Positions 23,215 to 35,235 of a stretch of 64,000 nt of DNA are shown piece after piece. Under the pieces are notes generated by a model that ran no database searches, was not told the DNA's origin, and saw nothing but the letters and a program-made list of their open reading frames with translations. Both the position numbers and the translations under genes were made by a program. The DNA is from Neckera pumila (Eukaryota; Streptophyta; Bryopsida; Hypnales; Neckeraceae). How positions within the stretch are numbered: the stretch's first letter is position 1; each line of letters opens with the position of its first letter. The stretch lies in assembly GCA_963969595.1 (NCBI GenBank), contig OZ018409.1:27975282-28039281 (forward strand), written 5' to 3'.

Positions 23215-24149
23215 TTAACTCCTAAAAGCTCAAGGCCTTTTGGGGTTTAAAGACCTAATTGCTTTTGAAGTGCTATAGATATATATGTCACTCAGTTATA
23301 GTGATCTCAACTGTACAATCTTGTAGTATTTGTGTTGTAAATGACTTGGATCAAATTTGAAGTCATTTGGCCACACAGCCTGCCACACAAATTGCAAGAT
23401 TATAATATTTTAGTGTTGAAAAAGGATGCTGAAATTTTCCTAGCAACACATTTAGAGGTGAAATTTGCTTTCTCAACCTACTCAAAGGAAAAAACTTTAA
23501 ATTGTAAAGTGATTCAAAACTAGCATACAAACACATTGGTGAAAAAAAATATCATTCAATTGACTCATTGTGTCTACAAAATGGCTTCCAAATGTGAAAC
23601 AATAGCAAGAAAAATTGCAAAAAATACATCCAAGGCTGAACCTCCTTCTACTAAAGTGCTTCTCAGTCACTCATAACTTCTTTAACATTGTATGGAGAAG
23701 AAACAAGCCGCCAAAGTTCATTGTAATCCAAAAATGTTGGATTGTGAACTTTGCTTTACTTCCAAACATTCAAAACAACCTAGATTGGCATGAAAATTTT
23801 ACACAATAACTAAAATTCAATGGGAGACAACTCAATAAATTTTATTAAAGCAAACATCTAATGAAGGAGATACAAGGCCCCAAAGTTGCAACAATCAAAA
23901 GTAGTTTGGTGAACTCAAATTGAACCTGTGAACGATCAGCTTCCAAAAAACAAGTACATTTTGAATTGATTTGAAAATTTTACCACACAAAACAGAAGAA
24001 AGGGCGCAAATTTTTCAACAAGTTTTATTGAATTTGATCATTGGATGCAAAAGTTACAACACTTTAAATTGGTTTTGAAACTACATGAGGACACTTTTAG
24101 TCTTTTGGGGTGTTTAGGGGATAACAACCACTTGGTCCTTTACGGGGTA
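23215..24149 (+). mobile_element. Degenerate TTAA element, subfamily C
   Basis: Left end TTAA-CTCCTAAAAG; right end GGTCCTTTACGGGG-TAA, where a family H element has landed in the terminal TTAA. It shares with A and B the early block 'acacaaattgcaagattata' followed by 'gttgaaaaagg', but the rest differs ('aagcaaacatctaatgaagg', 'gaaaattttaccacac'), so I call it C. Three short frames inside carry no domain. Confidence 0.5.
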
Positions 24150-24512
24150 AGGTAGAAAACCCCAATAGCGTCCGTGTACCTAATCTTTGTTCCTAGATGG
24201 ACATTAAACCGTCCTTAAACTTCCATTAAATGGTATGTGACATGTGTCATGAAGTTTTCTCCTCTCTTCACTGTGATTGGATAAGTGTTGAATTTGTCAG
24301 AATTCAGATTTAGGTCCACCTACATGACGTTTCCAGTGGTCTAAGGGACTGCAACTTTGAAAATTTATAGAATATATATGCTAAGTCCAAATTTTATTTT
24401 TTTGAAAATTCATGATTTTCTCTCGCCAACACCACAAAAATATTAATTTTTTGAAATGATTCTTCCAAGTATGTTGAATTCCTTATTTTGACGTTTTTGG
24501 GTGCTTCCACCT
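24150..24512. mobile_element. TA-flanked MITE, family H
   Basis: Ends AGGTAGAAAACCCC and GGGTGCTTCCACCT, with TA on both sides (24148-24149, 24513-24514). It holds the family H blocks 'gtccttaaacttccattaa', 'gattttctctcgccaacac' and 'gttgaattccttattttgac'. It is inserted in the TTAA that closes the C-type element. Confidence 0.75.
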
Positions 24513-25000
24513 TAACCAATTAACTACCGAGTATCATTTATGCGCATCCATCCTCCGGGGTGCGGTGCCCCGTGCCCGTCAGCTTGGGCCCAGCGAGGAT
24601 CTTGCGATGGGCTGCCCAAATGAGCCCAGGCAGCAACTGAAGGTAGTGAACCCAATCTGCTGCCCCGAGGAGCACGTTGGCGGCCTCTCCTCCTCCGAGC
24701 CAGTGTCCATGGATGCCGGAACTGGAGGGGTCCAGACTAACCACGGGCAACTGGAGGGAAAAATCTACGAAATGTTCACCCGGCGTAGAGTACAGAAAAA
24801 ATCCTCTGGTCAAAGCTTTGATCCCTTAAGCATTGCATTTGGCTTTTGCAACGCTGGAGGCCTGGAGGTCCGGTTCTGGACCCCTCCAAGCCCCTATGGA
24901 AACAAGTTCTTAGTCCTCACTCCTCATTGATGAGACCAACCGACGGAGTGCTCCGCTACCTGTTTTGTTCCATCTAACTGACCAAGGTCTAGGGCTATAA
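24513..25000. other. GC-richer island with overlapping frames of unknown status
   Basis: A plus frame at 24565-24930 (121 codons) and an antisense frame at 24538-24813 (91 codons) overlap over most of their length. Neither contains a motif I recognise. The sharp rise in G+C against the neighbouring AT-rich DNA suggests a captured or low-copy genic fragment, but no domain supports that. Confidence 0.3.
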
Positions 25001-25347
25001 GAGCATCACCACCCAGCTTGCAAGCCTGGCAGTCCATTTTGCAAGCAGGGGAAGAAGGGTCGCCCCACCCGTGGCCTCTTAAGAGGCCATTGCCATCCAA
25101 TGAGCTACGTCCACATTCACCAATCATGTCCTTGCTTTTTGGGAAAGTGGAAAAGTGTTTGTCTCATGTGGTTTGCAAGCCGGTTTGCAAGCCACCCTTT
25201 GGCTTGCAAAAGAGCCCGGTTTTACAAGCCACCGGAGGCTTTTGGCTTGGCCTCTTAACAAATTCATCCATTATGCAAGACGGGTGGGGCAATTTTGCAA
25301 GCCTCTCTTAACAAGTCATCCAATATGCAAGACGGGTGAGGATGCTC
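25001..25347. mobile_element. Tourist-like MITE with TAA target duplication
   Basis: Ends GAGCATCACCACCCAGCTTGC and, inverted, GCAAGACGGGTGAGGATGCTC are flanked by TAA on both sides (24998-25000, 25348-25350). The inside is full of TTGCAAG motifs, and the right part holds a roughly 65-bp tandem duplication ('ttcatccattatgcaagac' and 'gtcatccaatatgcaagac'). A 3-bp TAA/TTA duplication is characteristic of PIF/Harbinger (Tourist) MITEs. Short frames crossing it have no protein meaning. Confidence 0.7.
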
Positions 25348-25362
25348 TAATAGAAAGGGGGA

Positions 25363-25403
25363 GCCCAACTGCCCAGCCCAACTGCCCAGCCCAACTGCCC
25401 GGC
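25363..25403. repeat. 14-bp tandem repeat, three units
   Basis: CCCAACTGCCCAGC is repeated about three times in a row, the last unit ending in CCCGGC. Confidence 0.85.
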
Positions 25404-25460
25404 ACAACTTCAGGCAGCCAGAAACGTTATGATGGTTTGCTTGTATGATGATTAAGGGAC

Positions 25461-25490
25461 TGACACGTGGCATGGTCATGCATGCTGACG
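25461..25490. promoter_or_regulatory. ABRE-like G-box next to an RY motif
   Basis: TGACACGTGGC contains the ACGTGGC core bound by plant bZIP factors, and CATGCATG (25478-25485), the RY element bound by B3 factors such as ABI3/FUS3, follows within 10 bp; TGACGTAA comes right after. The cluster is typical of ABA/desiccation-responsive promoters, but no gene is recognised on either side, so a regulatory role is a guess. Confidence 0.3.
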
Positions 25491-26815
25491 TAAGGCCACA
25501 TCAGCCACATCATTGCCTGGTTCCCAATTCCTCGTGGCTGGCCGGACTGCCGGCTGTGCCATGCTTGACACACGGTAATTTTCGACTAACAACCGCTTCT
25601 TAGGAGCTTCCGTTAACCCCTCTCGGAGGTTGGTGCCAGAATTGGCCTACTACATTGGGGTATAAGGTATTTTTTCCTTCACACAATTTTATTTTAAAAA
25701 ATCTTGTGAAAATCAAACAAGGGTGCATTCTCAGGCAATCTCACAAAAAAATTACAGTGAAAAAAACAATTTAATGTAGAGCCACCCATAACCGACCGAA
25801 TAAGGAATTCTAACATGATTTGGAGTAGTGAAGGCAAAACAAACATTTTTCAGAGGTACATCAATAGAAATGACAAGGATTGCAAAAAATTGAGTAATTT
25901 TATCACTTGAACTGGAATTACTAGGAATTTGGGAGGCAAAAAGTGCTCCAAACCCATGGCCAACTTCTAGACTCTTCCAATGCCGATCATTTGCTAACTT
26001 TTTTCCTAATTATCATTTCCTACTTTCTTCCTCACAACTTGGGACATGTATCATGTATTTATTAGTTCCAACCTTGAAAACAAAAAAAAACAAAAAACTC
26101 TAAGCTTGATAAAAAATGCATGCACCTATAGGTCGGGAATGGGTCATCGATCGGGAATGGCCGGTGGCTCTACCTTATACATATTGAAGGTCTTTGTACA
26201 TAGAAGTTGCAACAATATCTGCAATCTATGAGCAATGCTAACATCCTTTGGGGGTTAAGTTATTTGCATATTGGTTTGCCTTTCCATGGGAATCCATCCT
26301 CTCTCTAAGCTTAAGTTTACATGATAGCCAGGGAGGTGAACTTCTATGCTGGATAAAAAGTAGAATTGAATTTGTAGGTTGGGAGACATAGTTGGAAGAA
26401 TATACGTTGAGTTGGGTACTTAGGGCCGCTTTAGACTATGGTCGAGAAGTGCACCAGTCAAGAATTGTAGGAAAATCGAGCAATATGATAGGAGTAAATT
26501 TTGTTCTTCATTGGATTGAGTTTACATTACGGCCAAGACTTGTTCAATGGAGAACTTCAAGCATGGATGAAAAAATGACATGGCTGCCTATGTGGCAACA
26601 CTTTTTGTAAGAGGAGGCCTCTGGAAGTCAAGTTTCTTGGGCGGCCTCAATCCCCCAGACAAGAAAATTGACCTCCAAGAGAACTCCAATTGCATTAAAA
26701 TATTATTAATCTACGATAATATTTGGTAGTATAGTGCAACCACTTATCATTGTTCAACAGTTCTTTCAAATACTATTGACGTAGAACTGCACTTCAGACC
26801 ATTGAAATTTTGAAT
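25491..26815. other. Spacer containing a dispersed repeat (about 25920-26255)
   Basis: The segment from about 25920 ('tttgggaggcaaaaagtg', 'ctactttcttcctcacaac', 'gggacatgtatcatg', 'ccaaccttgaaaac') aligns by eye with 50613-50893, so it is a two-copy dispersed repeat. The remainder has no termini. A frame at 26392-26610 (72 codons) has no known domain. Confidence 0.45.
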
Positions 26816-27749
26816 TTAACCCTTAGTCCCATTGTCCCTAAAGTCTTGGGGGACAGATCAGATTTCGGGCAGATTCCTATGACCTCAATTTTTAGTGAAA
26901 CTTTTTGAAACTTTTCCATAAAATAGAAAAACTGATTTGCTTCGTGGGAATATAACTTTTATTTCAATTGGTGCATGGAAGCACAACTTATACCACAAAA
27001 AGCCTCAAATTGAACTCGGCGGGCAACACAATTTTTTTTGCTAAAAGTCAAAATAATATTTTTTTTTTTTTTTTTTCTCTGAATTTTTTTTTTTGTCTAC
27101 ATGTGAAGCTTTGATACATTTTATTTGGACCAATAATGAGAAAGTTAAGGACAATCTTGTTTTTTGATCAATCTAAGCATCTTCTTGAAAAAATAACTTG
27201 TAGGATTCATTTCTAAATGCAATTTTCACAATTTTTCACAATTTTTTTGTTGAGAATATTATATTTGCTTGCTAAAACAATCTCATCATTGGGATTATTG
27301 TGTTTCAATCCCATCTAAGAGCTATGAATGATTTAGTTGTTTTTTCAATCTTAGACTTACTTCTACTTAATAATTATTTAAAGAATGAAATTCAAGTGTC
27401 TGTTTTTTGAAATTTTTATTCTAGACTTTCAACTCACATCTTCAATATAAAAAAATTTAAATTCAAAGTCTGTAGTGCAAATTTTTTCCACAAATGGCGG
27501 TCAAAGTCATCTGAAATTTTAGGCCATTGTTCAAAACTTTCTTTTCAACTTTAAATGCTAATATTTTCCAATCTATACGGTCAAACTTCATGAGATTTTG
27601 ACCACATGGTCTTTGACAAGTGAAGTACAAGACCCATGGTTAGATTCTAAAAAAATGTTTTTTTTTTGTGTTCTTGGGTGAACGCAACATTAATGGTAGT
27701 TTTGAGTGTTTTTTTTACAGAAAAATGACCTTGGGACTTTAGGGGTTAA
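26816..27749 (-). mobile_element. TTAA element, subfamily B2, inverted
   Basis: TTAA-CCCTTAGTCCC opens and GACTTTAGGGG-TTAA closes. It is the reverse of 8303-9219: 'ctcaatttttagtgaaac' near the left end and 'tgaacgcaacattaatgg' near the right end. A run of 18 T lies at about 27059-27076. Non-coding. Confidence 0.8.
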
Positions 27750-29139
27750 ATGTCCATTTTTGATGTGAGGATGCTTTGAATGTAAATGTCAATTTGGATG
27801 TGGGAATGGTTTGATTTGGAGATGCTTAATGGACTAGCAGACATGGAAATTGGGACCCCTGCCTCATTGATAAACAATGTTATGTATAGCAAGTCTTGCA
27901 TACGATAATCATTGGTCCAAAAACTTTATTGACCAACTCCCATGACCAGCCGGCAGACGTGGAAACGGAATCTGACTTGACTGAGAGCAAAATTTGAAAT
28001 CTAAGCTACTGTCTGCACACAATAAGAAGCTTACTTCAAGCAGTGCCAAACTATGATGTACTCCGTCATCCTTCCTCAAATTCAATTACTGGAGATGTCG
28101 CTTTGAATTCCTGCTCTCCAGACAGTCCCCACGAAAATGGGCCTGATTAGCCAAACATTTTCAATTGAATGAGAGCCAGGCCGGCCTCGTGTTAAGAGCC
28201 ATGGATTCCGTAACTTAACTTCCAACCGTGGAATGTGTTTGTCATGAGCAACTGCCACTGCAGTCCTTTACCACTACAGTACTACAGGAACTTACAGGAA
28301 CTTCAGCTTCACAGTTTGATTCCTACGAAGATTCTTCCTCTCAACTTTGATGGCAATGGGGGTGGGGGTGGGTTGGGCACTTGGGCTCTGCGGAGGAGCA
28401 CAATGACGACGGGGTAAGGTAGTATGCTCTTAAAGCGACTATTTAAGCCTACCTAACTCAACATACTTCAAGCAACATGTCAATCCTTCCTAGATAGGGG
28501 TCGCAATTAGAACACGGTTGGTTTTAGGTCTAGTTACCTTAAGTTAACCGTACGAACAGTCAATGATCATACATGTCCATCAAGTGGAATTCCACCAGGC
28601 TAGTGGATTCACAATAAACAGGTGCACGGCAACTTGCATTTAAGGGACGCTTTACACCAAGAGGCCAGGCCAATTTCTTGTGTCAGAGACTCGAAATCCT
28701 CACTTGTGATTGGACAAAGGGTTGAGATCTTCACTTGTGATTGGACAAAAGGCTGAAATTTGTGCAATCGGCCTCAAGGGGAATGGCCCGGCCTCTTGGT
28801 GTAAAGCGTCCCTCAGGTACAGTAAAGTTAGTTATGGAGGAGTTTTCTGGGCTGCTGGGAGTACTGATTTCTTTTCTTTTCTTTGGGCAGTGCAAGAAGC
28901 AATCGTCAGTGCAGCATCATGACGATCTTTACATCCATATAGACGGACGAAACTCACAAAATAAGGGATGGTAACTGATCAGTTTCTTATATTGCAGATG
29001 GAGAGATATGATATTGTCCACAGTTTGTTTTGGGTACTTTTTTGGTGCTTTCATCCATTGAAAAGGAGAGAAAATATTGTCAATATTTTCTTCTAGTATC
29101 TTCTTGAATTGCTATTGGTGGGGGTGACTGTAAAATGAA
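27750..29139. other. GC-richer low-copy island, no gene recognised
   Basis: From about 27850 to 28960 the composition is more balanced and frames are short (60-77 codons) with no domain. 'ggtgggggtgggttggg' at about 28359 is a G-rich stretch. A 171-bp MITE lies at 28643. Confidence 0.35.
28643..28813. mobile_element. MITE with long near-perfect termini
   Basis: Left end AGGGACGCTTTACACCAAGA (continuing 'ggcc') and right end TCTTGGTGTAAAGCGTCCCT are a perfect inverted repeat of 20 bp or more. The middle has a tandem pair of about 30 bp, each containing CACTTGTGATTGGACAAA. No clear target duplication. The frames 28710-28922 and 28741-28974 run out of this element and are unlikely to be genes. 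Confidence 0.75.
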
Positions 29140-30060
29140 TTAACCCCTGAAGGACCAACATGCGTTCTTTTGGCTACATAGAAAGTTTGGGCAGGTATGT
29201 GTGACTAGAGATTTCCATATGTTTGGCCCAAATTTTAATAGAAGGTGAGGACAAGGAATATCTTTTGTATGCATTAAATTTTACGACATTAGAAAATATG
29301 AATAAAAAGTTGTTGCAAAATATGTAGTTTCTTTATCAATTGAGACAGTCCAAGTAGATCAGAAAAAATCACTTTTTTCAAAAACAAAAATTTGAAATTG
29401 GTTTTCTAGAGTTATATATACTTGGAAGCTTTTAATCATTCCATTTGGATCAAAGAGTCAAAATTTAAGAGGATTTTTTGTTTATGGATAGTTATAGATT
29501 CTCTAATCTAAAATAAACTTTGAAGTCCTTTATCTTACTCAATTTTCAAAGTTTTTTGAAAAAATAAAATCATAGGATGTAGATTGTTTATTACAACATT
29601 GCAACCATTGGAATTGTCATTTTTCAATTCCATAATTAAATTCTTAACAATTTAGTATTTTGAATCATTCTCTACTACTTTCTACTTACTATATTTTTCC
29701 TATATGTTGTACAATTCCAAATGTTGTGAAAACTTTCAAGCATGAGGCCAACTTGTCTAGGAAAAGAATCCAAAGAAGCACCACCATTTTGGACATTTTT
29801 TCATAGAAAAGTGAGCTTGTGAAGTGCAGTTGCCCTGTTTTTTGCAGGGCCAAAACAATGATTTCAGTGAATTTGAATGCTTATATCTTGCAATCCACGA
29901 GGTGGAAATTTCTGAAAATTTTACTAAATGTTCTCAAGTCAACTTACTACAAGATTCTACGGTTATATGTGTCAAAAAAAGTTTTTTTCCAAAAATTTGG
30001 TATTTATTCTAAAAATGGTCGTTTGAGTATTTTTCGGTGAAAACATACTTTAGGGATAAT
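29140..30060 (+). mobile_element. TTAA element, subfamily A2, right end decayed
   Basis: TTAA-CCCCTGAAGGACC starts the element; the right end is 'actttagggataat', a decayed terminus. A2 markers are 'gcaggtatgtgtgactagag' and 'gtgaggacaaggaatatc'. The block order matches 36306-37237. Frames at 29819-30040 are shared A sequence and carry no domain. Confidence 0.7.
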
Positions 30061-30305
30061 TATATTATATGGATGTGTATAAGGGAGGAAGGGGTGCTCA
30101 TCTTCTTTATTTTAGGCCCTCTTTGCACCAAAATTGAGAAGTTTTGTAGAAAAACTCTCAAGGTCCATGGCTTGTCTTTGAGGGGCCAACCGTTGGAGAA
30201 CATTGCTTTTGAAGGTAGTGTAAAGTGAGAGGAGGGCAAAGAAGTGTCTAATCTATACTTTTAGCATATGTCCTATACTAGGGCAACTTGTAATATGAGT
30301 TGTTT

Positions 30306-31165
30306 TTAACTCCTAAGGGACCAAAGCCATTTTTTGGGTCAAAGACCACTCTAAACTGCCATTTCTGATGCATTCACCCAAGATAACAAAACAAAACAAA
30401 AATTTAGAATTTAACGATAGGATTTTATACTTTACTTGTCCGAGATCATGTGTCAAAAATTTCATGAAGTTTGACCATACAAATTGGAAGATATTAGCAT
30501 TCAAACTAGGGTTTTTTTTTTTGAATGCTAGCCAACAATTTTTAGATGACTTTGACTGCCATTTGTAGAAAAAAATTGCACTACAAACTTTGAATTAAAA
30601 ACAAATTGTGTTGAAGAATTGAGTAGAAAGTCTAGGATTTAAAAAGAAAATATGCTTGATTATAATTCTTTAAAAAATTATTGAACAGAAGTAGGTCCAA
30701 GATTGAAAGAAAAGCGAAATCATTAATAGCTCTAAGATGGACTGAAGCATTGTGAAATTATTCTAGCAAGCAAACTCAATCCTGTTAAACATTTTTTTTT
30801 GGAGAAGTTGCGCAAATTGCATTCAAAAATGAATCATGTAAGGTATGTTTTCAAGAAAATGCTTAGATTGTCCAAAAATCAAGATTGTTCATAATTTTCT
30901 CATCACTAATCCAAATGGAATGAATCAAAGCTTTATAAGTAGACCAAAATAAGATCCATAAAAAAAAATTAAAATAAAAATTATTTTCAAGTTTTTGTGG
31001 ATTTCTTTTTTTGCCTAACAACTTGAATTGATGGCATAACTTGTGCTCATGGGCACCAATTGAAATAAAAGTTACATTCTCACAAAGCTAACAAGTTTTC
31101 ATATCTTAAGAGAAAATTTCAAAAAATTTCACCCAAATGAAGGTCATAGGAACTTACCTAAACTC
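30306..31165 (+). mobile_element. TTAA element, subfamily B2, right end lost
   Basis: TTAA-CTCCTAAGGGACC at the left with B2 blocks ('gatgcattcacccaag', 'gaagatattagcattcaaac', 'gggcaccaattgaaataaaa') in order. After 'ggaacttacctaaact' the expected right terminus is replaced by three copies of 'cctaactcct', so the end has been rearranged. Confidence 0.65.
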
Positions 31166-31183
31166 CTAACTCCTAAGAGTCTC

Positions 31184-31804
31184 CTAACTCCTAAAGGACC
31201 ATGAGTGCAGATTTTGAACAATGAATGAACAAAAACACATCCTAAACTCACCGAAATGCATTTCTTCATCCATTAATTTTGTATTAATGGATACTTATAC
31301 AAGATTCTATGAAGATTTTTATATTAGTTCTTTAATATTTGTACGGTTCAGATTATGAAGGTTTTGCTTTGCAAACATTCTATAATTGAAAAGGGATCGG
31401 GAGGTCTAGCTTCAAAAAGTAATTTTTTCAGTTTAAAAAATGACTCTTCAAAAATGACTTGAATCAAAAAATCAAATAAAAATCTTCAAAAATCACTATA
31501 ATTAAGAATTAGTGTTTTGAACTTATAAGAAAAAAAATCTCTTAAAAATCATAAATATTCAATCTACAATTGATTTTAGAAGGACTTTCCAATTTCTAGC
31601 TTTAAATTTTATTAAAAAACATTGGTATGTATTTTTGTTGATCTAGTCGTATGGATGTGATCTATAAATAGCATTTTACAACTATTGTTTGAGATTCATC
31701 CTGAAAATATTCTTTGAAGTTGCATATTATAATAGATCTTCACAATTTCAGAAATCTAGACATCCTTTAGGGGCTAAGGAGAGTTTTGATCCTTTAGGGA
31801 TTAA
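31184..31804. mobile_element. Possible short TTAA-family derivative
   Basis: Left CTAA-CTCCTAAAGGACC faces two candidate right ends: CCTTTAGGGG-CTAA (31774-31777) and CCTTTAGGGA-TTAA (31801-31804). The interior resembles neither A nor B, so the termini may bracket unrelated DNA. Confidence 0.35.
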
Positions 31805-32234
31805 ATGATTGGCTATGAGCCTTTTACCCCAAGCTTCTTCCAAAATTGTCACAAGGCCCACCTCCTCAGATAGAGCTCACTACAATTCCAGGGGAATTAA
31901 AAACTATTTCATTGTTTGCTATAGTAGGCAAAAGTGTAGTCCGCATCATTCTCTCCTTTGAATTTTGAAAGCTTTCAATGGTTGGAAAATTTCATTAGAA
32001 GAAATTTGAGGTCTCTAAGAGACTGCAAGAATGCAAGAAATTGCTGGCTGATGTGTCCGAGAGTGTGCCATGTCATTTTTGAAAAAACAAACAAACAAAA
32101 TTAAATTTGGCTTAAAATGATGTTGGGAGAAAAAAATAAAAATTGAAAAAAAATAAAAATTCTAACAGCTCGTACCTGCTATTTGCATAATTGGTTCAGA
32201 TTTGGGAACGAGCCTGAAACGGCCCTCCAATGTT

Positions 32235-33315
32235 GGGTAGTTGCAAGAAATACTTGCCGATTTTGGTTCAAAACAGCCTCATTACTAGAGTATCATGACT
32301 TTTGGAATAAATTTTTTTTTTAAAATAAAATAAAATATGGATAATTTGTAAAGCATTCAAAACAGTATATATGTGAAAACTTAGACCTAAAATTTTTTTC
32401 TCTAAAAGATATGCACACTCTAAGAGTGATGGAAAATGCAAAAAATACATAGTTTGGAATTTTATTTTTAGAAAATAGAAAAAAAAGATCAAAAAATTAA
32501 AGAAAAAAACTAATTTTCCTAACTTGAAGGTGCTTATCTTCAACCATTTTCACTTTTGGTAAAAAAAATTGTATTCTTTGCACATGCGCAAAGGTAGTAC
32601 ACTTTGAGCACACATTAGAGAAAAACTAAACCCTCTAGAGGGCTGCTAGAATATGACAAACCAAGCTATTAAAAGCTTGGTCTGTCACACCAAGCTGACT
32701 GCTGCAGTGAGCAGTCAGCTTTCGCGATTTTTTTATTTATTTTAATGATTTAAAAAAATAATAATTTAAGATTAATTTTTGTTATTATTATTGTTTTTTA
32801 TATAATTTTTATTCGGAATTTTTGGTTCTTGTGCCACTGCTGCTACAGCTTTAGCAAGGCAAAAATAGGGGAAAAATAAGTTTTTCAACAACAAAAAAAA
32901 CAAATTTTAAAATACCTTGGAGGGCCATGGAACAGCCCTCCTGAGGCCTGAAATTTCCTCTAATGTGTGGAAGGTGGAAACTTTATTATTTTTGAAAAAT
33001 CTCTTTGTAGGCTTGTGTAACTTTAGTAGAATTCCTTGTTTACTTATTTTCACCTTCAAAATTACATTTCAGAGTTGGAAAATAGTACTAAAAACCTCCA
33101 AAATGGCTAAAGTAGACATCCAATCGAGGATAATTTATAAAAAGTAAACAAATTGGAAAAAATTGGAAAAAATTACACAATGTTTGAAACTACCACATGT
33201 ACCTTCATTCAAATTTCATGAGAAAAGGACATACGACGCAAAAGTTGTGAGCAAAAACGTATGTATTCAAGGCCAAGGGGACACCAAAAAGGACAAGTGT
33301 TTCTTGCAACGACCC
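32235..33315. mobile_element. Element family F, nested in E and split by D
   Basis: Left end GGGTAGTTGCAAGAAATAC and right end GTGTTTCTTGCAACGACCC are inverted repeats. A second F copy at 54918-55657 has GGGTCGTTGCAAGAAACGCC and GTGTTTCTTGCAATGACCC, with similar AT-rich blocks inside. No transposase frame. It carries the D element at 32613-32965. Superfamily unknown. Confidence 0.65.
32613..32965. mobile_element. MITE family D, nested in F
   Basis: Ends CATTAGAGAAAAACTAAACC and TGAAATTTCCTCTAATG are inverted repeats. Inside, 'accaagctattaaaagcttg' and 'gctgactgctgcagtgagc' hairpins and the 'aaaaataggggaaaaataag' block match the D copy at 9765-10085 in order. Confidence 0.7.
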
Positions 33316-33337
33316 TGCCCTCAAATCTCCTCTAATG

Positions 33338-34689
33338 ACTATCTATGTCTTCTCACCTCTATTGTAAAGAAACCCTTATGTAACATTCCCAAAGGCCAAA
33401 GAATGGTCTTTTGTGCATTCTCTAATAGTATTGAAGGAATGTTCTCCTGTTGATTACTTGAAGGGGAAAAAAAACTGCTGATAACTTTATCAAGAAATTG
33501 AGAATTGTAAATTTCAATGGCAAAAATATTTCAGTATTTGACATATCTCCTATATTTTTATTTTTATTTGGAACTTTTCAAATTGAATTAAAAAATGACT
33601 TTATTTATGTTTTTTCTACCTTCATTGCCTGCAAAATAAAACTCTTTGTAATTTTCACTTCATTACTTGTAATTGAGTGGTTTAAATGTTTTTGAGTAAG
33701 TATCAATATATACAATCAAGTAAAGTTAATTAATGTTTTTTTGAAATAAATTTTCAACTACCTTGTTTAATATTGAAATTGAAAAAAATACTTCCGTAAC
33801 TTTTGCAATATTTATCAGAATAGCTTGAAACAAAGCTTCATATGTAGATTAGAATGATTAGCATCTATTTCTAAAAACTTCTTGCAAAAGTTCAAAATTA
33901 TAAAGTTAATAGAATGTGACCAAGTTCTCAAAAATCCCAAAGTGGGCTTTTTATGTCTTTAAGGGATAAATGAACATTATATAACCTTGGTGAGTGGTGA
34001 TCTACAAATATGACTAGAAAGAAACCTTGGTTAGTCTATTTAAGTTTAAAATACCTTCTATTGAGCCTATTACTAAAACCAATCCTTTCATATTCTTAAC
34101 TGGAAAGTACATTCTTTGAATATGAGAGCTTGGAATTGATTTTACACAAATCTAAATTTATCATTTTGAAATCAATAGCACAATTTATAGGGGTCAAAGG
34201 AAAATGTTAAAAATATATGCATCTTTTCTCTTCCAATTTAATATGCCAAAAAGAGAATACTAGGCTCAATATGCAAAATCAAAGAAGGTGCTGGGTTAGC
34301 CTCTCACTATTAGCTTGACTAATGAATCTGTAGAATACATTGTCCATTTTAAATTAAGATTTTTAGACCTCCTATAGCCTAATAGCTATTAAAAAAAAGG
34401 TTATATTTTTATACTTTAAAAATAAAAAATCATTATAAATTAACACTATAGAAATCTATCCAAAATCCTATTAACTCGTACCAAGCCCTTGATTCAATAG
34501 GGTCTAATAAAACTCAAATTCGATTTGTTTTTTGTATTACACTTGAAATCAACAAACATTATAGGTGTATGAATGAAAAAAACAAAAATCCATCCATTTA
34601 GACAAACTATTTAGAAAATGAGTATTCATGTAGCCTCTCATAAATAGTATAGTGGTCTACAATTATATATGTCACTAGCGAGGAATTTT
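33338..34689. other. AT-rich spacer, nothing recognised
   Basis: No terminal motifs or repeat pairs. Frames (33498-33695 and others) are hydrophobic low-complexity translations of AT-rich DNA and are not treated as genes. Confidence 0.45.
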
Positions 34690-35123
34690 TGAATACATAG
34701 GTGGCAAATCGAGATTTTATTGAGTCATGGACAAGATTACAAGACAAGCTCAAGAAGAACTGAGTTGACAAGGGTGGAAAATATACTTCCAACCCTCACT
34801 AATATACAAAAACAACTATGGTCACGGAAGTCAATATGGATACCTAGATAGGGGTCTATAGAATATCTTCTTGATCCTATAAATTAGAAGACTTATACCG
34901 GTTGCCTATTGTTAAGAAGAAAATCTTGCAACTACGGATTACTACAAATAAGTCACAACTGTTAACGTAGTAACCCTTAAAGTCCCCTACATAGCCTCTA
35001 AAGTCTTCAAAGAGTCACCTAATAATTTTGAGTTGCCACATCTTTTATTCAATAGTCACTTCACAACTCTTCAAATAGTTAAAGAAAATATATAGTAATA
35101 CTGTGTGTAGTATGTTTGTAACA
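34690..35123 (-). repeat. 3' LTR of the chromovirus
   Basis: Read on the minus strand it begins TGTTACAAAC and ends TATGTATTCA, giving the canonical TG...CA ends. The internal flank on the minus strand is GGAAGGGTGTGA, a fair polypurine tract directly before TGTTACA, which marks this as the 3' LTR. Confidence 0.75.
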
Positions 35124-35235
35124 TCACACACCCTTCCAAAAGAACAAGTCCGACGACTTGTAAAAAATAGAAGCAGTATGTAGAATTTTAGTTTGCTAGG
35201 ATACCGTCTGTAAAAATAAAAAAATCTTCTCTTTT

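Larger units (their letters stand above)
31993..33337. mobile_element. MITE family E, split by a family F insertion
   Basis: The left part (31993 to about 32234) starts CATTAGAAGAAATTTGAGG; the right end (33316-33337) is TGCCCTCAAATCTCCTCTAA followed by TG. Blocks such as 'ctggctgatgtgtccgagag' and 'aacagctcgtacctgc' are found inverted at 48307-48546, and the right end matches the left end of 12962-13161. Everything between 32235 and 33315 is the later F insertion. Confidence 0.7.

Noticed and set aside
24538..24930. Antisense pair of frames of 91 and 121 codons in GC-rich DNA
   Set aside because: No domain on either strand and nearly full overlap; GC-rich DNA has few stops, so frames of this size are expected. 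Kept only as an island of unknown status.
27059..27076. T run as the tail of a retroposed element
   Set aside because: It lies inside a B2 copy where other copies also have T- or A-rich stretches, and no target duplication is seen.
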